The notes: generated by a model from the letters alone, not told the origin. Shown: positions 42,989-53,216, counted from the stretch's first letter. The stretch is 64,000 bases of DNA from Polycyclovorans sp002706265 (GCA_963973915.1 CAXBBM010000012.1:31828-95827), one strand, 5' to 3'. Translations and numbers: made by a program.

Positions 42989-45900
42989 TTAATCGCCGCG
43001 CCCGTTTTTCATGTTGGCGGCACTCACCCAACGCAAATCCAGCGTGGACGGTGAGGTGCCCAGAGTGGGGACCGTTTCGGGCTCGAAGGGGCCGGGCGTA
43101 TGGCCCATGGGCACAAAGCGCGACAGCCTGCGTGCCTCCGCCTCGAAGCTGTTGACCGGGTAGGTGTCGTAACTGCGGCTGGCGGGATGGGCCACGTGGT
43201 AGGTGCAGCCGGCCACCGCCTGTCCGACATGGCGGTCATAAAGGTCGAACACCAGGGGCGTGTGGACGCCGATGGCCGGATGCAGGCAGCTTGCGGGCGC
43301 CCAGGCGCGGTAGCGCACGCCCGACACCGACTCTCCCTCGACGCCGGTGCGTCGCAGGGGCAGGGCCACGCGGTTGCAGAGCACTTGATAGCGGTCCAGA
43401 TCGATATTGCGCAGGGTGACTTCCAGACGCTCCAGCGATGAGTCCACATAGCGCGCGGTGCCCCCGGCGCCCGGTTCCTCGCCCAGCGTCGGCCAGGGTT
43501 CGAGCGCGTGGCGAACGGTGATTTCGGCGGTGCCCAGGCGCAAGGTGCCGTGCAACGGAAAGCGGAATTCGTACTGCGGGCGGAACCATTCGTGGTCGAA
43601 CGGGTAGCCGGCGCCGCGCAAGTCGTTGACGATCTCGCCCAGATCGTTCCACAGGTCGTGGCCCAGCATGAAGCGGTCATGCAGGGCGCTGCCCCACTTC
43701 TTGAGCGGGCGGGTGAAGGGCGTGCGCCAGAACCAGGCGATCAGCGCGCGAATCATCAACTGGGTCACCAGGCTCATCTGCGGGTGGGGCGGCATTTCGA
43801 AGCCGCGGAACTCCACCAGCCCCAGCCGCCCGGTGGCCGTTTCGGGGGCGTAGAGCTTGTCGATGCAGATCTCGGCGCGGTGGGTGTTGCCGGTCAGGTC
43901 GGTGAGCAGGTGGCGCAGTGCGCGGTCGACGCGCCAGGGCGGGACGCTCTGGTCAGGGCCGGGAAGTTGCGCCAGCGCCAGTTCAAGCTCGCCCAGCGCG
44001 CTGTCGCGGGCTTCATCCACCCTCGGGTGCTGCGAGGTGGGGCCGATGAACAGGCCCGAGAACATGTAGCTCAGCGAGGGGTGGTGCTGAAAATAGCGCA
44101 GCAGGCTGCCCAGCACGTCGGGCCGGCGCAGAAAGGGCGAATCGGCTGGTGTGGCGCCGCCCACCACGATGTGGTTGCCGCCGCCGGTGCCGACGGCACG
44201 GCCATCAATGAGAAATTTCTGCGTGACCAGCCGTGACTGCCGGGCATCTTCGTAAAGGCCCAAAATGTTGTCGCGCAGGCTGGCCCATGAGGCCTCGGGC
44301 TGAATGTTGGCTTCGATCACGCCGGGATCGGGCGTCAGCTTCAATGAATCCAGACGCGGGTCGGTGGGCGGCGGATAGCCTTCGATACGCACCGGCAGTC
44401 GCGATTCGGCGGCGGCATCTTCGATGGCCGCCAGCATGTCCAGCCAGTCTTCGAGGTGCTCGACCGGCGGCATGAACACGAACAGGTGATCGCCGCGCGG
44501 TTCGATCACCAGCGCGGTGCGCACATGGTTGGCCTCGCCGAAGGCGCCGTCGAGACGCGCGCCCAGTGCCGCTTCCGGGGTGCGGCTCTGCGGCGCGTTG
44601 CGGGCGGCGGCCAGCGGCGCGTCGCCGGCCTGCGCGCGGAGAAAGGGCTGGCGCCGGGGATCGGTGGCCGGCAGCGTCGTCGGCACGGCGCCGGGGTCCA
44701 CCGGAATGAACGGCTCACGTTGCTCGGGCGGCTGCCACGGCAGGCTGTCGAGCGGCAACCGCAGGCCGACCGGGGAGTCCCCGGGAATCAGCAACAGGGC
44801 GTTGCCGCGCAGTTTCCAGCGTTCGCTGACCCAGCGCGCCGCCGCCTGCCAACGCTGGACCGGCAGTACCATGCCGCTGGGGCGGTTCAGGCCCGACTCG
44901 AAGGCGCGCAGCACATCCTTGCGGCCTTCGGCATCGGCAAGGCGGGGATCGGTGGGGTCGAGATTGTGCGGCAGGCGACGCTCGCGCAGCAGCGCTTCAA
45001 CCGGGTCTTCGTAGGCCTGCATGGCGTGTTCGGGATTGACGCCGAGGCGTTCGGCGATGCCGCGCATCAAGCGCGCGGCGCTGGCGATGTCGGCCTTGCC
45101 GGGCACTTCGCGCGGCGGCAGGCGCCACAGCGGCTGACCATCGTGCCGCCAGTACACGGTCCAGGCCCAGCGTGGCAGCGGCTCGCCGGGGTACCACTTG
45201 CCCTGGCCGTAGGTCAGCAGCCCCTGCGGCGCCAGCCGCTGCGCCAGACGCCGGGCAAGGTTGTAGGCAAGGCGTTCCTTGGTGGGGCCCACGGCGGCCG
45301 TATTCCACTCGTCACCCTGGGGGTCGTCGAGCGAGATGAAGGTGGGCTCGCCGCCCATGGTCAGCCGCACGTCCTGCGACACCAGGTCGGCGTCCACCTG
45401 CAAACCCACCTGATCAATGGCGGCCCACTGCGCATCGGTGAAGGGCTTGGTGACGCGCGGCGTCTCGGCGATGCGGTGAACCTCCATCACGTGATCGAAG
45501 GTCACCTCGCAGGGTTCGACCAGACCGGTGATGGGCGCAGCCGAGGCAGGTGAGGGCGTCGCCGACAGGGGAATGTGTCCTTCGCCTGCAAACAGCCCCG
45601 AGGTTGGGTCCAGTCCCAGCCACCCGGCGCCGGGCACGTAGACCTCGACCCAGGCGTGCAGGTCGGTGAAATCGGTTTCGGTGCCACTGGGGCCGTCGAG
45701 CGACTTCTGGTCGGCCACCAACTGGATGAGATAGCCCGAAACGAAGCGTGCCGCAAAACCGAGATGGCGCAGCACCTGCACCATCAGCCACGAAGAGTCG
45801 CGGCACGACCCGCTGCCCAGGTTCAGCGTTTCGCTGGGGGTCTGCACCCCGGGCTCCATGCGGATCAGGTAGCGCACCGCGCCCTGAATCTGTTGATTGA

Positions 45901-46342
45901 TCGCCACCAGCCGGTCGATGGTGCCGGGCTCACTGAGGTCCAGCGACCCGATGAACCCGCGCAGCACGCTGTCGGCCTGTTCGGGCCTGAGGTAGGGCCC
46001 CAGTTCGGCCTTGAGCTGCGGCTCGTATTGCCAGGGCATGAGTTCGGCCTCTGGCGCCACGAAAAAATCGAAGGGATTGATGACCGCCATGTCGGCGGTG
46101 AGGTCGACCGTGACCTCGAAATGCCGTACCGGCTCGGGAAACACCACCCGCGCCTGCCAGTTGCAAAACGGGTCTTGCTGCCAGTTGAGGAAGTGCGGAT
46201 CGGGCGCGATGTGCAGGCTGTAGCCCAGCACCGGCGTGCGGGCGTGAGGCGCCGGTCGCAGGCGGATCAGCTGCGGTGACAGCGCCACGCGCTTGTCGTA
46301 GTCGTAGCGGGTCTTGTGCAGCAGTTTTACGTGCAGGGTCAT
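42989..46342 (-). CDS. Large transglutaminase-like protein with DUF2126
   Basis: A 1117-aa cytoplasmic protein. The first 250 residues contain a bacterial transglutaminase N-domain (MTLHVKLLHKTRYDYDKRVA) and the protease-like transglutaminase core with the triad Cys180 (SGSCRDSSW), His229 (DLHAWVEVY) and Asp245 (GLDPTSG). The rest is DUF2126, with motifs such as LTMGGEPTFISLDDPQGDEW and GGGNHIVVGGATPADSPFLR. This family often sits with a circularly permuted ATP-grasp and an alpha-E protein in a peptide-modification cluster, which is absent here. ATG 46342 is used although the frame stays open much further upstream, an effect of GC-rich DNA. Confidence 0.88.
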   Translation of the reverse strand: MTLHVKLLHKTRYDYDKRVALSPQLIRLRPAPHARTPVLGYSLHIAPDPHFLNWQQDPFCNWQARVVFPEPVRHFEVTVDLTADMAVINPFDFFVAPEAELMPWQYEPQLKAELGPYLRPEQADSVLRGFIGSLDLSEPGTIDRLVAINQQIQGAVRYLIRMEPGVQTPSETLNLGSGSCRDSSWLMVQVLRHLGFAARFVSGYLIQLVADQKSLDGPSGTETDFTDLHAWVEVYVPGAGWLGLDPTSGLFAGEGHIPLSATPSPASAAPITGLVEPCEVTFDHVMEVHRIAETPRVTKPFTDAQWAAIDQVGLQVDADLVSQDVRLTMGGEPTFISLDDPQGDEWNTAAVGPTKERLAYNLARRLAQRLAPQGLLTYGQGKWYPGEPLPRWAWTVYWRHDGQPLWRLPPREVPGKADIASAARLMRGIAERLGVNPEHAMQAYEDPVEALLRERRLPHNLDPTDPRLADAEGRKDVLRAFESGLNRPSGMVLPVQRWQAAARWVSERWKLRGNALLLIPGDSPVGLRLPLDSLPWQPPEQREPFIPVDPGAVPTTLPATDPRRQPFLRAQAGDAPLAAARNAPQSRTPEAALGARLDGAFGEANHVRTALVIEPRGDHLFVFMPPVEHLEDWLDMLAAIEDAAAESRLPVRIEGYPPPTDPRLDSLKLTPDPGVIEANIQPEASWASLRDNILGLYEDARQSRLVTQKFLIDGRAVGTGGGNHIVVGGATPADSPFLRRPDVLGSLLRYFQHHPSLSYMFSGLFIGPTSQHPRVDEARDSALGELELALAQLPGPDQSVPPWRVDRALRHLLTDLTGNTHRAEICIDKLYAPETATGRLGLVEFRGFEMPPHPQMSLVTQLMIRALIAWFWRTPFTRPLKKWGSALHDRFMLGHDLWNDLGEIVNDLRGAGYPFDHEWFRPQYEFRFPLHGTLRLGTAEITVRHALEPWPTLGEEPGAGGTARYVDSSLERLEVTLRNIDLDRYQVLCNRVALPLRRTGVEGESVSGVRYRAWAPASCLHPAIGVHTPLVFDLYDRHVGQAVAGCTYHVAHPASRSYDTYPVNSFEAEARRLSRFVPMGHTPGPFEPETVPTLGTSPSTLDLRWVSAANMKNGRGD

Positions 46343-46498
46343 GGGCAGCGTCCGTTCATGCAATTCGTTGGCAAGTTCAATGCCATCGACATTGAGGGGT
46401 GAAGCGCCTCGGGCGGCCGTCACGGGCGCCGCGCAACTTGCCCATACTGACACGCTGTCCTGAACCGTCGGCTGCGGCCGCCTCGACCTTCGTAAAAC

Positions 46499-47392
46499 AT
46501 GATCTGTCCTCCTGAAAGCCAGTCCCGGTTCTTTGATCTGCGCGGCATGCGTCATCACCTCCGAAGCTGGGGCGACCTGGCCCGGCCGTGGATTTTTCTG
46601 GGCACCGGCTGGCTGGACTGCTCGGCAAGCTTCGGTCCGCTGGTGGCCGGCCTGCTGGACGATTACCACGTCGTGTCGCCCGACTGGCGCGGCACCGGCC
46701 TCAGCGAATGGCCGGTGGACGGTTACTGGTTTGCCAACTATCTGGCCGACGTCGACGCCTTGCTGGCGGCGCTGGATGCACCCGAGCGGCTGCACTTCGT
46801 GGGGCACAGCATGGGCGCGCAGGTGCTGAGCCTGTACGTGGGCGCGCGGCCCGAGAAGGCGCGCAGCCTGGTGCTGCTCGATGGCCTGCTGTTGCCCGAT
46901 CGCCCGCCCGGCATGGCGCCCCAGCAGTACCGGCGCTGGCTGCATCAGGTGGCCACGCCGCGCCCGCCCAAGGTCTACGCCAACTTCGAAACCCTGGCGC
47001 AACGGATCAGGTCGCAGCACCCGCAGCTGGACGACGCCTGGGCGCTGTTCATTGCGCACTGCTGGGGCGCGGCCGATGCCGACGGGCAGATTCGCCTGCT
47101 GGCCGACCCCAAGCACCTGCACAACATGCCCACCCTGCACCGGCTGGCCGAAAGCCAGGCCATGTGGGCCGAAGTGACCGCGCCGGTGCTGTTCATTGAA
47201 GCGGGTCGCCAGGCGGTCAACAGCCCGTGGGAACAGACCGAACGGCCACCGCGTTACACGGCTTTTTCGAAGGCCGCGCAGTGCCAGGTGGAGACGCTGC
47301 CCGAGGCCGGCCACATGCTGCACTGGGATGCGCCGGCGGCCACGGCTGGCCTCATTCGTGCATTCTTGAAATCCATTGCCGACCGCACCTGA
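46499..47392 (+). CDS. Alpha/beta hydrolase
   Basis: A 297-aa alpha/beta hydrolase with serine nucleophile. The elbow is LHFVGHSMGAQVLSLYV. The oxyanion region reads FLGTGWLDCSASF, where the usual HG is replaced by GT. VSPDWRGTGLSEWP follows, and the catalytic His is in VETLPEAGHMLHWDAP. A cap of about 90 residues lies between. The substrate is unknown, an ester or similar. The ATG at 46499 has a poor ribosome site. The next gene glpD starts 9 bp after its stop, so they are co-transcribed. Confidence 0.82.
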   Translation: MICPPESQSRFFDLRGMRHHLRSWGDLARPWIFLGTGWLDCSASFGPLVAGLLDDYHVVSPDWRGTGLSEWPVDGYWFANYLADVDALLAALDAPERLHFVGHSMGAQVLSLYVGARPEKARSLVLLDGLLLPDRPPGMAPQQYRRWLHQVATPRPPKVYANFETLAQRIRSQHPQLDDAWALFIAHCWGAADADGQIRLLADPKHLHNMPTLHRLAESQAMWAEVTAPVLFIEAGRQAVNSPWEQTERPPRYTAFSKAAQCQVETLPEAGHMLHWDAPAATAGLIRAFLKSIADRT

Positions 47393-47401
47393 TCACCCGT
47401 G

Positions 47402-48877
47402 ATGCGACCCCCCTTTCCGTTCGTCCGTGACGTGGCCGGCCTGCGGGCGCGTTCGTTCGATCTGCTGGTCATCGGCGGCGGCATCTATGGGGCCTGGGCG
47501 GCCATGGACGCCGCGCAGCGCGGCCTCAGTGTGGCGCTGATCGAGCAGAACGACTGGGGCTCGGGTACCTCGCAATCGTCCAGCAAATTGATCCACGGCG
47601 GATTGCGCTACCTCGAGCACTACAAGTTCGGGCTGGTGCAGCATTCCTTGCGCGAGCGGCGCGTGCTCAGCCGCATCGCGCCGCATCTGGTGCGCCCGCT
47701 GGACTTCATGCTGCCGGTGTTCAAGGCCAGCCGCGCCGGGCCGTTCATGCTGTCCTGTGGCCTGACGCTGTACGACCTGATGGCGGGCCTGTCGCCCCCG
47801 GTCCGGCGCCATCGCTACTACCGCCCCAAACGGGTGCGGCAAGACTTTCCGTTTCTCGACGGGGCCGGGCTGGTCGGCGCGTTCCGTTACGGCGATTGTC
47901 AGGAAGACGACGCGCGTATGGCCCTGGTGGTGGCGGCCGCGGCGCACGGGTTCGGTGCGGTCTGCGCCAACGGCGTGCGCGCCGTGTCCATTGCGGCAGG
48001 GGATCATCCCCAGGTTGCGGTGGAGGCCGACGGTGCGTCGTTCACCATCAAGGCGCGCGCGGTGCTCAACGCCGCCGGGCCCTGGGCGATGCGCCTGATG
48101 GGCGAGGCAGCGCCCGAGGTGGAGCTGATCAAGGGCACGCACATGGTCATGCCGGCGATTCCCGGCGTGCGCGCCGCGTTCTTGCTCACAGCCGAAGACG
48201 GTCGCGTGTTTTTCGTGATTCCCTGGTACGGCAGAACCCTGGTGGGCACCACCGAAAAAACCATTGCCCGCGTCGAAGACGCCACGCCGACCGAGGATGA
48301 AATTGACTACCTGCTGCGTGCCCTGGCCACCGCCATGCCGGGGCTGGGGTGGGCGCGTTCTGACGTGATCAGCGCCTTCGCGGGCACCCGCACCCTTCAG
48401 AAGGCCGATGCCGAATCGCTGTCGGCCGTCAGCCGCGAATTTGCGGTGATCGAGCCGCAGCCCAACGTCTGGGTCAGCGTGGGCGGCAAGTACACCACCG
48501 CGCGCTGTGATGCCGCCGGCATTGTCGACAGCATGGCCGCGCGGCTGGACAACCACCAGCCCAGCCGTACCGACGTTACGCCGCTGCCGGGCGCCCCGAC
48601 CTTGCCCTTTCAGGTGTGGCTGGGCTCGGCGCGGGCCCAGTTGCTGGTGGCGGGGGTGGATGCCGAGGCCGCCTTCACCTGCGCGCTGCGGCATGGCACG
48701 GGCGTTGACGCGCTGCTGGTCCTGATCGAAAGCGACCGCGCGCTGGCGCAGCGGGTCCATCCCGATGCCCCGTTCATCCGCGCCGAAGTTGCGCTCGCGC
48801 AATCACACGAAATGGCCCGTAGCGAACAGGACGTCTTGCGCCGGCGCATGCCGTTGCACCTGATCGTCGGCGGGTAA
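47402..48877 (+). CDS. glpD: Glycerol-3-phosphate dehydrogenase, FAD-dependent (GlpD-like)
   Basis: A 491-aa FAD enzyme that oxidises sn-glycerol-3-phosphate to dihydroxyacetone phosphate at the membrane and feeds the quinone pool. The FAD site is LLVIGGGIYGAWAAMDAAQ (GxGxxG at 25-30), followed by WGSGTSQSSSKLIHGGLRYL, the GlpD signature. KGTHMVMP, RVFFVIPWYGRTLVGTTE and WVSVGGKYTTAR follow. The C-terminal domain is short. GTG 47399 and ATG 47402 are adjacent possible starts. No glpF, glpK or glpR lies near. Confidence 0.88.
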   Translation: MRPPFPFVRDVAGLRARSFDLLVIGGGIYGAWAAMDAAQRGLSVALIEQNDWGSGTSQSSSKLIHGGLRYLEHYKFGLVQHSLRERRVLSRIAPHLVRPLDFMLPVFKASRAGPFMLSCGLTLYDLMAGLSPPVRRHRYYRPKRVRQDFPFLDGAGLVGAFRYGDCQEDDARMALVVAAAAHGFGAVCANGVRAVSIAAGDHPQVAVEADGASFTIKARAVLNAAGPWAMRLMGEAAPEVELIKGTHMVMPAIPGVRAAFLLTAEDGRVFFVIPWYGRTLVGTTEKTIARVEDATPTEDEIDYLLRALATAMPGLGWARSDVISAFAGTRTLQKADAESLSAVSREFAVIEPQPNVWVSVGGKYTTARCDAAGIVDSMAARLDNHQPSRTDVTPLPGAPTLPFQVWLGSARAQLLVAGVDAEAAFTCALRHGTGVDALLVLIESDRALAQRVHPDAPFIRAEVALAQSHEMARSEQDVLRRRMPLHLIVGG

Positions 48878-49126
48878 ATTCAGCCCAAGCGGGCCGAGAC
48901 GCGCCCATCCGAAGGGGCGAGAACGGGCCCCGGCGACGAACGGTGGTGCTGACCCGGGTCACCGGGGTGTTGCCGACTTGTCTTCCCGGCCCGACGCGCT
49001 AGTATCGATTTGCGGCCCTCAGGCTGAACAACGCCACAAGAGCGTCTTCTCCGGTGCGGTCGCAGGAGGATGAGAGAACAACTACCGGACTCGGCCATGA
49101 CCGACCGGACGATGAGGAGAACCAAG

Positions 49127-51343
49127 ATGCGATACGCGCCCTTGTGGGGCCTGCTGTTGGCAGCAGGTCTGTCCGCCTGCGACACGACCGATCCGGAAGA
49201 AGACGGTGGACTCGCGTCGGGCAATTTGATCTCGCTGTTCGAACCCGCGCCGGCAGCGGCAGGGGCCTCGGCGACCATTCCATTCCCCTTCGACGGCCTG
49301 TTCTCGGGGTTCACCGACCCGACCCTGAACATCCCCAATGGCACCGGCGCGCCGTTTGTCACCGAGGCCAACCTGACCGACGGCTTCTCGACCACGGCGA
49401 ATCTTTTCACCGACTTCATCGGCTTTGTCGATCTCGACACGGCACTGCAGGGCGGCCTGCTGGTCATCGACACCAGCACCGGCACGCCCTTGTCGCCAGG
49501 GGTGGACTACACCCTCAGCGACTACCCGGCCACAGCCGTCATTCCCGGCACCAATCCGCCCGTCCAGGCGCCGGTCAACGCGGTGCGCTCCCGCATCATC
49601 ATTCATCCGCTCAAACCGCTGAAGCCCTCGACAAGGTACCTGCTGGCCGTGACCGATCGGCTGCGTGACGTGAACGGGGTTGCCGCAGTGGCGTCATCGC
49701 AGTTCCGCGTGGTGCGGCGCGATGTGCCGGTCGTTGAACAGACCGACGCCTTTGTCGTCGGTTTGAACGACACCCAGAAAAACACGCTTGAAGCCCTGCG
49801 CTCGCAGTTGGTCCGCCCGGCTGTTGAAGGGCTGATGGCCGCCACCGGGCTGCGCGAAGAAAACATCGTGCTGGCCTGGACCGTCACCACCCAGTCGGCC
49901 GGCAAGACCCTGAAATTGATGGCGGCCGACGCCGTGGCGCAGACCGTCGTCAGTTTTCCCACCGGGCTGACCATTGACCAAGCCCTGCAGAACACCAGCG
50001 TGCCGCCCATCGCCGATGTGCGCGTCGGCAGTGTGCAGTTGCCGTACTACCTCGCCAACAGCGGGGGCAGCCCGCAGGGCGCCGCGCCGCTGGGCAGCCC
50101 ATGGCTCGCAGACCCGACCCGGCCTGATCTGGCCGCCCGCTTCCTCGGGCAGGTGCCGTGCGGCGCCTTCGTGCAGCCGCCAACCGGGACCAATTTTGTG
50201 CCCAGCGTGTCGACCACCACCTGCTTCCCCGTGCCGGTTGAACGCAGCGTCGAAACGGTGCCGATGCTGGTGACCGTGCCCAATGCCAGCAGTGGCCAGA
50301 CCAAGCCTGCCGCAGGCTGGCCGGTGGTGATTTTCCAGCACGGCATCACGGGCAACCGCTCGCAGATGCTGGCCCTGGCGCCGGCTCTGGCCGCGGCTGG
50401 ATTCGTCACCGTGGCCATCGATCTGCCGCTGCACGGGCTGCCTGCCGGACATCCGCTCGCCGTGCCGGGCACGACCGAGCGCACCTTCCTGCTTGACCTG
50501 GTGAACAACGACACCACCGCCCCCGGCCCCGACGGCATGACCGACCCAAGCGGGACACACTTCATCAATCTGGTGAGCCTCATCACCAGCCGCGACAACC
50601 TGCGGCAGGCCGCCATCGACCTGGTGCATCTGTCCCGGTCGGTGCCGCAGCTGAATTTTGATGGGGACGCGAACACCGCCGACATCGACCCCGGCCGCAT
50701 TCATCTGGTCGGGCACTCTCTGGGCGGCATCGTCGGCACCACCGCGCTGGGCATCGACAGCAGTTTCGGCGCGTCGTCCATTGCCATGAGTGGCAGTGGC
50801 ATTGGCAAGCTGCTCGATGCGTCCAAGACCTTTGGTCCGCGCATTGCCGCCGGCCTTGCGCCCTCCGGGGTCATCGAAGGCACCGACACCTACGAAACCT
50901 TCCTGCGTTTTGCGCAGCATCTGGTGGATGACGGCGACCCGGCCAACTATGCGGCGGCAGCCGCGGCCGAGCGCCCCATCCATTTCATCGAGATCATCGA
51001 CGATCGGGTGGTGCCCAACGCCGCGCCGCGTACACCCGTGGCGACAGACACCCTGGACCGCGTCACGCTCGAGGGCCTGGTCTCGGGCTCCACCCCGCTG
51101 ATGCGCCTGCTGGGCCTCGATGTTCTGGACGCCATCACGCCCCCGTTGGCGGCGCCGAATGTCCTGACCGATGCCGAAGGACTGAAGGTTGGGGTGCGAT
51201 TCACCACGGGTGATCACGGCTCCATCCTCAGCCCCGCCGCGTCCGCTGCCACGACGCAGGAGATCCAGCGCCAGATCGCCAACTTCCTCGGCAGTGAAGG
51301 CCGGTGTCTGCCGATTGGGGGGAACTGCAATGTCGCCCCTTGA
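49127..51343 (+). CDS. Extracellular lipase/esterase, Pla-1/cef-type lipoprotein
   Basis: A 738-aa lipoprotein hydrolase. The signal MRYAPLWGLLLAAGLSAC ends in a lipobox. An N-terminal beta-rich region (LFSGFTDPTLNIPNGTGAP...) precedes a hydrolase domain with FQHGITGNRSQMLALAPALA and the nucleophile elbow HLVGHSLGGIVGTTALG. The C-terminal His is probably in TTGDHGSILSP. It matches the Pla-1/cef family of secreted lipases. AGGAGA lies 6 bp upstream of ATG 49127, preferred over upstream in-frame ATGs at 49070 and 49112. The 249-bp gap before it contains no gene. The DUF1302 gene follows 40 bp after the stop. Confidence 0.85.
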   Translation: MRYAPLWGLLLAAGLSACDTTDPEEDGGLASGNLISLFEPAPAAAGASATIPFPFDGLFSGFTDPTLNIPNGTGAPFVTEANLTDGFSTTANLFTDFIGFVDLDTALQGGLLVIDTSTGTPLSPGVDYTLSDYPATAVIPGTNPPVQAPVNAVRSRIIIHPLKPLKPSTRYLLAVTDRLRDVNGVAAVASSQFRVVRRDVPVVEQTDAFVVGLNDTQKNTLEALRSQLVRPAVEGLMAATGLREENIVLAWTVTTQSAGKTLKLMAADAVAQTVVSFPTGLTIDQALQNTSVPPIADVRVGSVQLPYYLANSGGSPQGAAPLGSPWLADPTRPDLAARFLGQVPCGAFVQPPTGTNFVPSVSTTTCFPVPVERSVETVPMLVTVPNASSGQTKPAAGWPVVIFQHGITGNRSQMLALAPALAAAGFVTVAIDLPLHGLPAGHPLAVPGTTERTFLLDLVNNDTTAPGPDGMTDPSGTHFINLVSLITSRDNLRQAAIDLVHLSRSVPQLNFDGDANTADIDPGRIHLVGHSLGGIVGTTALGIDSSFGASSIAMSGSGIGKLLDASKTFGPRIAAGLAPSGVIEGTDTYETFLRFAQHLVDDGDPANYAAAAAAERPIHFIEIIDDRVVPNAAPRTPVATDTLDRVTLEGLVSGSTPLMRLLGLDVLDAITPPLAAPNVLTDAEGLKVGVRFTTGDHGSILSPAASAATTQEIQRQIANFLGSEGRCLPIGGNCNVAP

Positions 51344-51383
51344 TCAGCGCCGTCGGCACGCCCCCCACCTAGAGGAACGGATC

Positions 51384-53195
51384 ATGAAATCAGCCATGGC
51401 TTGTACCGTCGCCACCCTGCTCGCGGCCGCCTCCCCCGCCGCAATGGCCACCCCCTTCGAGCTGGGCAGCGTGCGCGGCTCAATCGACAATCGCCTGTCG
51501 GCCGGCGTGGCGGTTCGCACCCAGGACCCCCAGGCCAATCTGCTGGGCATCGCCAACGGCGGCACCGCGTTCTCAACCAACTCGGACGACGCCAACAAGG
51601 AGTTCGACAGCGCCGGTGATCTGGTGTCGGCGCCGGTGAAACTGCTGACCAACCTTACCCTTGAAGCCGGCGCGTTCACCCTGTTCGCCCGGGGCGGATT
51701 CGGCGCTGATCTGGTCAACCTGCAGGGTGAAAACTTCCGGAGGTCAGATTACGGTCCCGGCCGCGAGGCCAGCCTCGCCGAACTGGACCGCAAGGAGGCC
51801 GATGTTCGCGGCGAGGTGGGCCGCTACGCCGAAGTTCTCGACCTGCACCTCAGCTCCAGCTTCGATGTCTTCGGCCGGCCATTGGCCTGGCGCATCGGCC
51901 GGCAGGTGTTGAACTGGGGTGAGTCCACGTTCATTCAGAACGGCCTCAACGCCATTCTGGCCGCCAATGCCAACCGGGCCGGGGTGCCGGGCGCCGATCT
52001 CGAAGAGGTCTTCATCCCGTCCAACAATCTGTGGGCGTCCATCGATTTGACCCAAAGCATTCGCATCGAGGGCTTCTACCAACTGCAGTGGGAAAAGACC
52101 GTGCCGTTTGCCTCGGGCACCTTCTTCTCGACCAACGACTTCGTGGGCGAGGGCGGCACCCGCGCCAACATTGGCTTCGGCCGCGTCACCGAGAACGCCC
52201 CAGCGCTCACGGGCTGCGCAGCCCCACCGGTGGCGGGCGCCAACTGCGTGCCGTTTGGCAGCTCGATTCCCCGCGCGCCAGACCGCGAGGCCAGCGACAG
52301 CGGCCAGTACGGCGGCGCGCTGCATTTCTACACCGACGCCATGGGCGGCACCTCGGTGGGCGTCTACGCCACCAACTATCACAGCCGCCTGCCGCTGCTC
52401 TCTGCCATCTCGCGGACCGACGGCACCGCCAGCACCCAGTCGTCGGCCTTCCTCATCGAGTATCCCGAAGACATCCAGATGTATGGCGCCTCGTTCTCCA
52501 TGCCCGGCCCGTTCGGCAGCGCCGTGCAGGGCGAATACAGCATGAAAGTGGATCAACCGCTGCAACTCGACGACGTGGAATTGCTGCTGGCCGGCCTTGG
52601 TGGCTTCAACCAGATCACGCCAGGGAACAACGTGCCGTTTCCAACCTCCCTGGGCAACCAGTACATTCGCGGCTGGCGGCGGCATGACGTGAGCAACTTC
52701 AACGCCTCGGCGCTGAAGCAGTTTCCGCCCGGCGTGCTGCCGGGGGCCGACAGCCTGCTGCTGATCACCGAGGTTGGCGCCACGCTCGTGCATGGCCTGC
52801 CCGAGAGCGCGACGCTGCGCTACGAAGCACCCGGGACGCCGCTGCCCGGCAATCCTGCGGTGGCCGCCGCGCAAGGCCTCCCCGTTGAGCAGGGCCAGTA
52901 CGCAACGCCCACCTCGTGGGGGTATCGCATCGCCTTGCAAGCCACGTACAACAACGTTTTCGGGCGCTTTGCCATGCGGCCGGCGCTGCGCTTCGACCAC
53001 GACGTCAACGGCGTCACGCCCTCACCGCTGGGCAACTACGTCGAAGGCCGCCAGCAGGTTCAGGCCGGCGTCGCATTCGAGTACCTCGGGCAATGGCAGC
53101 TTGACCTTGGCTACACGGTGTTCACCGGCGGCGGCCAGCAGAACCAACTGCGTGACCGCGACTTCGCCCAGGCCGCCATCCGCTACGCCTTCTGA
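51384..53195 (+). CDS. DUF1302-family outer-membrane protein
   Basis: A 603-aa protein with a Sec signal (MKSAMACTVATLLAAASPAAMA) and a beta-rich body typical of DUF1302: GSVRGSIDNRLSAGVAVR at the start, WRIGRQVLNWGESTFIQNGLN as the core signature, and alternating strands ending in RYAF, a terminal-Phe end of outer-membrane barrels. Proteins of this family are thought to take part in uptake or processing of hydrophobic compounds. It is paired with the upstream lipase, so lipid or ester uptake is a fair inference. AGAGGAA precedes the ATG. A terminator follows. Confidence 0.88.
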   Translation: MKSAMACTVATLLAAASPAAMATPFELGSVRGSIDNRLSAGVAVRTQDPQANLLGIANGGTAFSTNSDDANKEFDSAGDLVSAPVKLLTNLTLEAGAFTLFARGGFGADLVNLQGENFRRSDYGPGREASLAELDRKEADVRGEVGRYAEVLDLHLSSSFDVFGRPLAWRIGRQVLNWGESTFIQNGLNAILAANANRAGVPGADLEEVFIPSNNLWASIDLTQSIRIEGFYQLQWEKTVPFASGTFFSTNDFVGEGGTRANIGFGRVTENAPALTGCAAPPVAGANCVPFGSSIPRAPDREASDSGQYGGALHFYTDAMGGTSVGVYATNYHSRLPLLSAISRTDGTASTQSSAFLIEYPEDIQMYGASFSMPGPFGSAVQGEYSMKVDQPLQLDDVELLLAGLGGFNQITPGNNVPFPTSLGNQYIRGWRRHDVSNFNASALKQFPPGVLPGADSLLLITEVGATLVHGLPESATLRYEAPGTPLPGNPAVAAAQGLPVEQGQYATPTSWGYRIALQATYNNVFGRFAMRPALRFDHDVNGVTPSPLGNYVEGRQQVQAGVAFEYLGQWQLDLGYTVFTGGGQQNQLRDRDFAQAAIRYAF

Positions 53196-53216
53196 AGGGC
53201 CTGTCCGTGGCAACCC

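Noticed and set aside
46343..47323. Extension of the DUF2126 transglutaminase upstream to position 47323
   Set aside because: The extra 327 codons are antisense to the hydrolase gene and do not resemble the family's N-terminus, which starts at MTLHVKLLHK.
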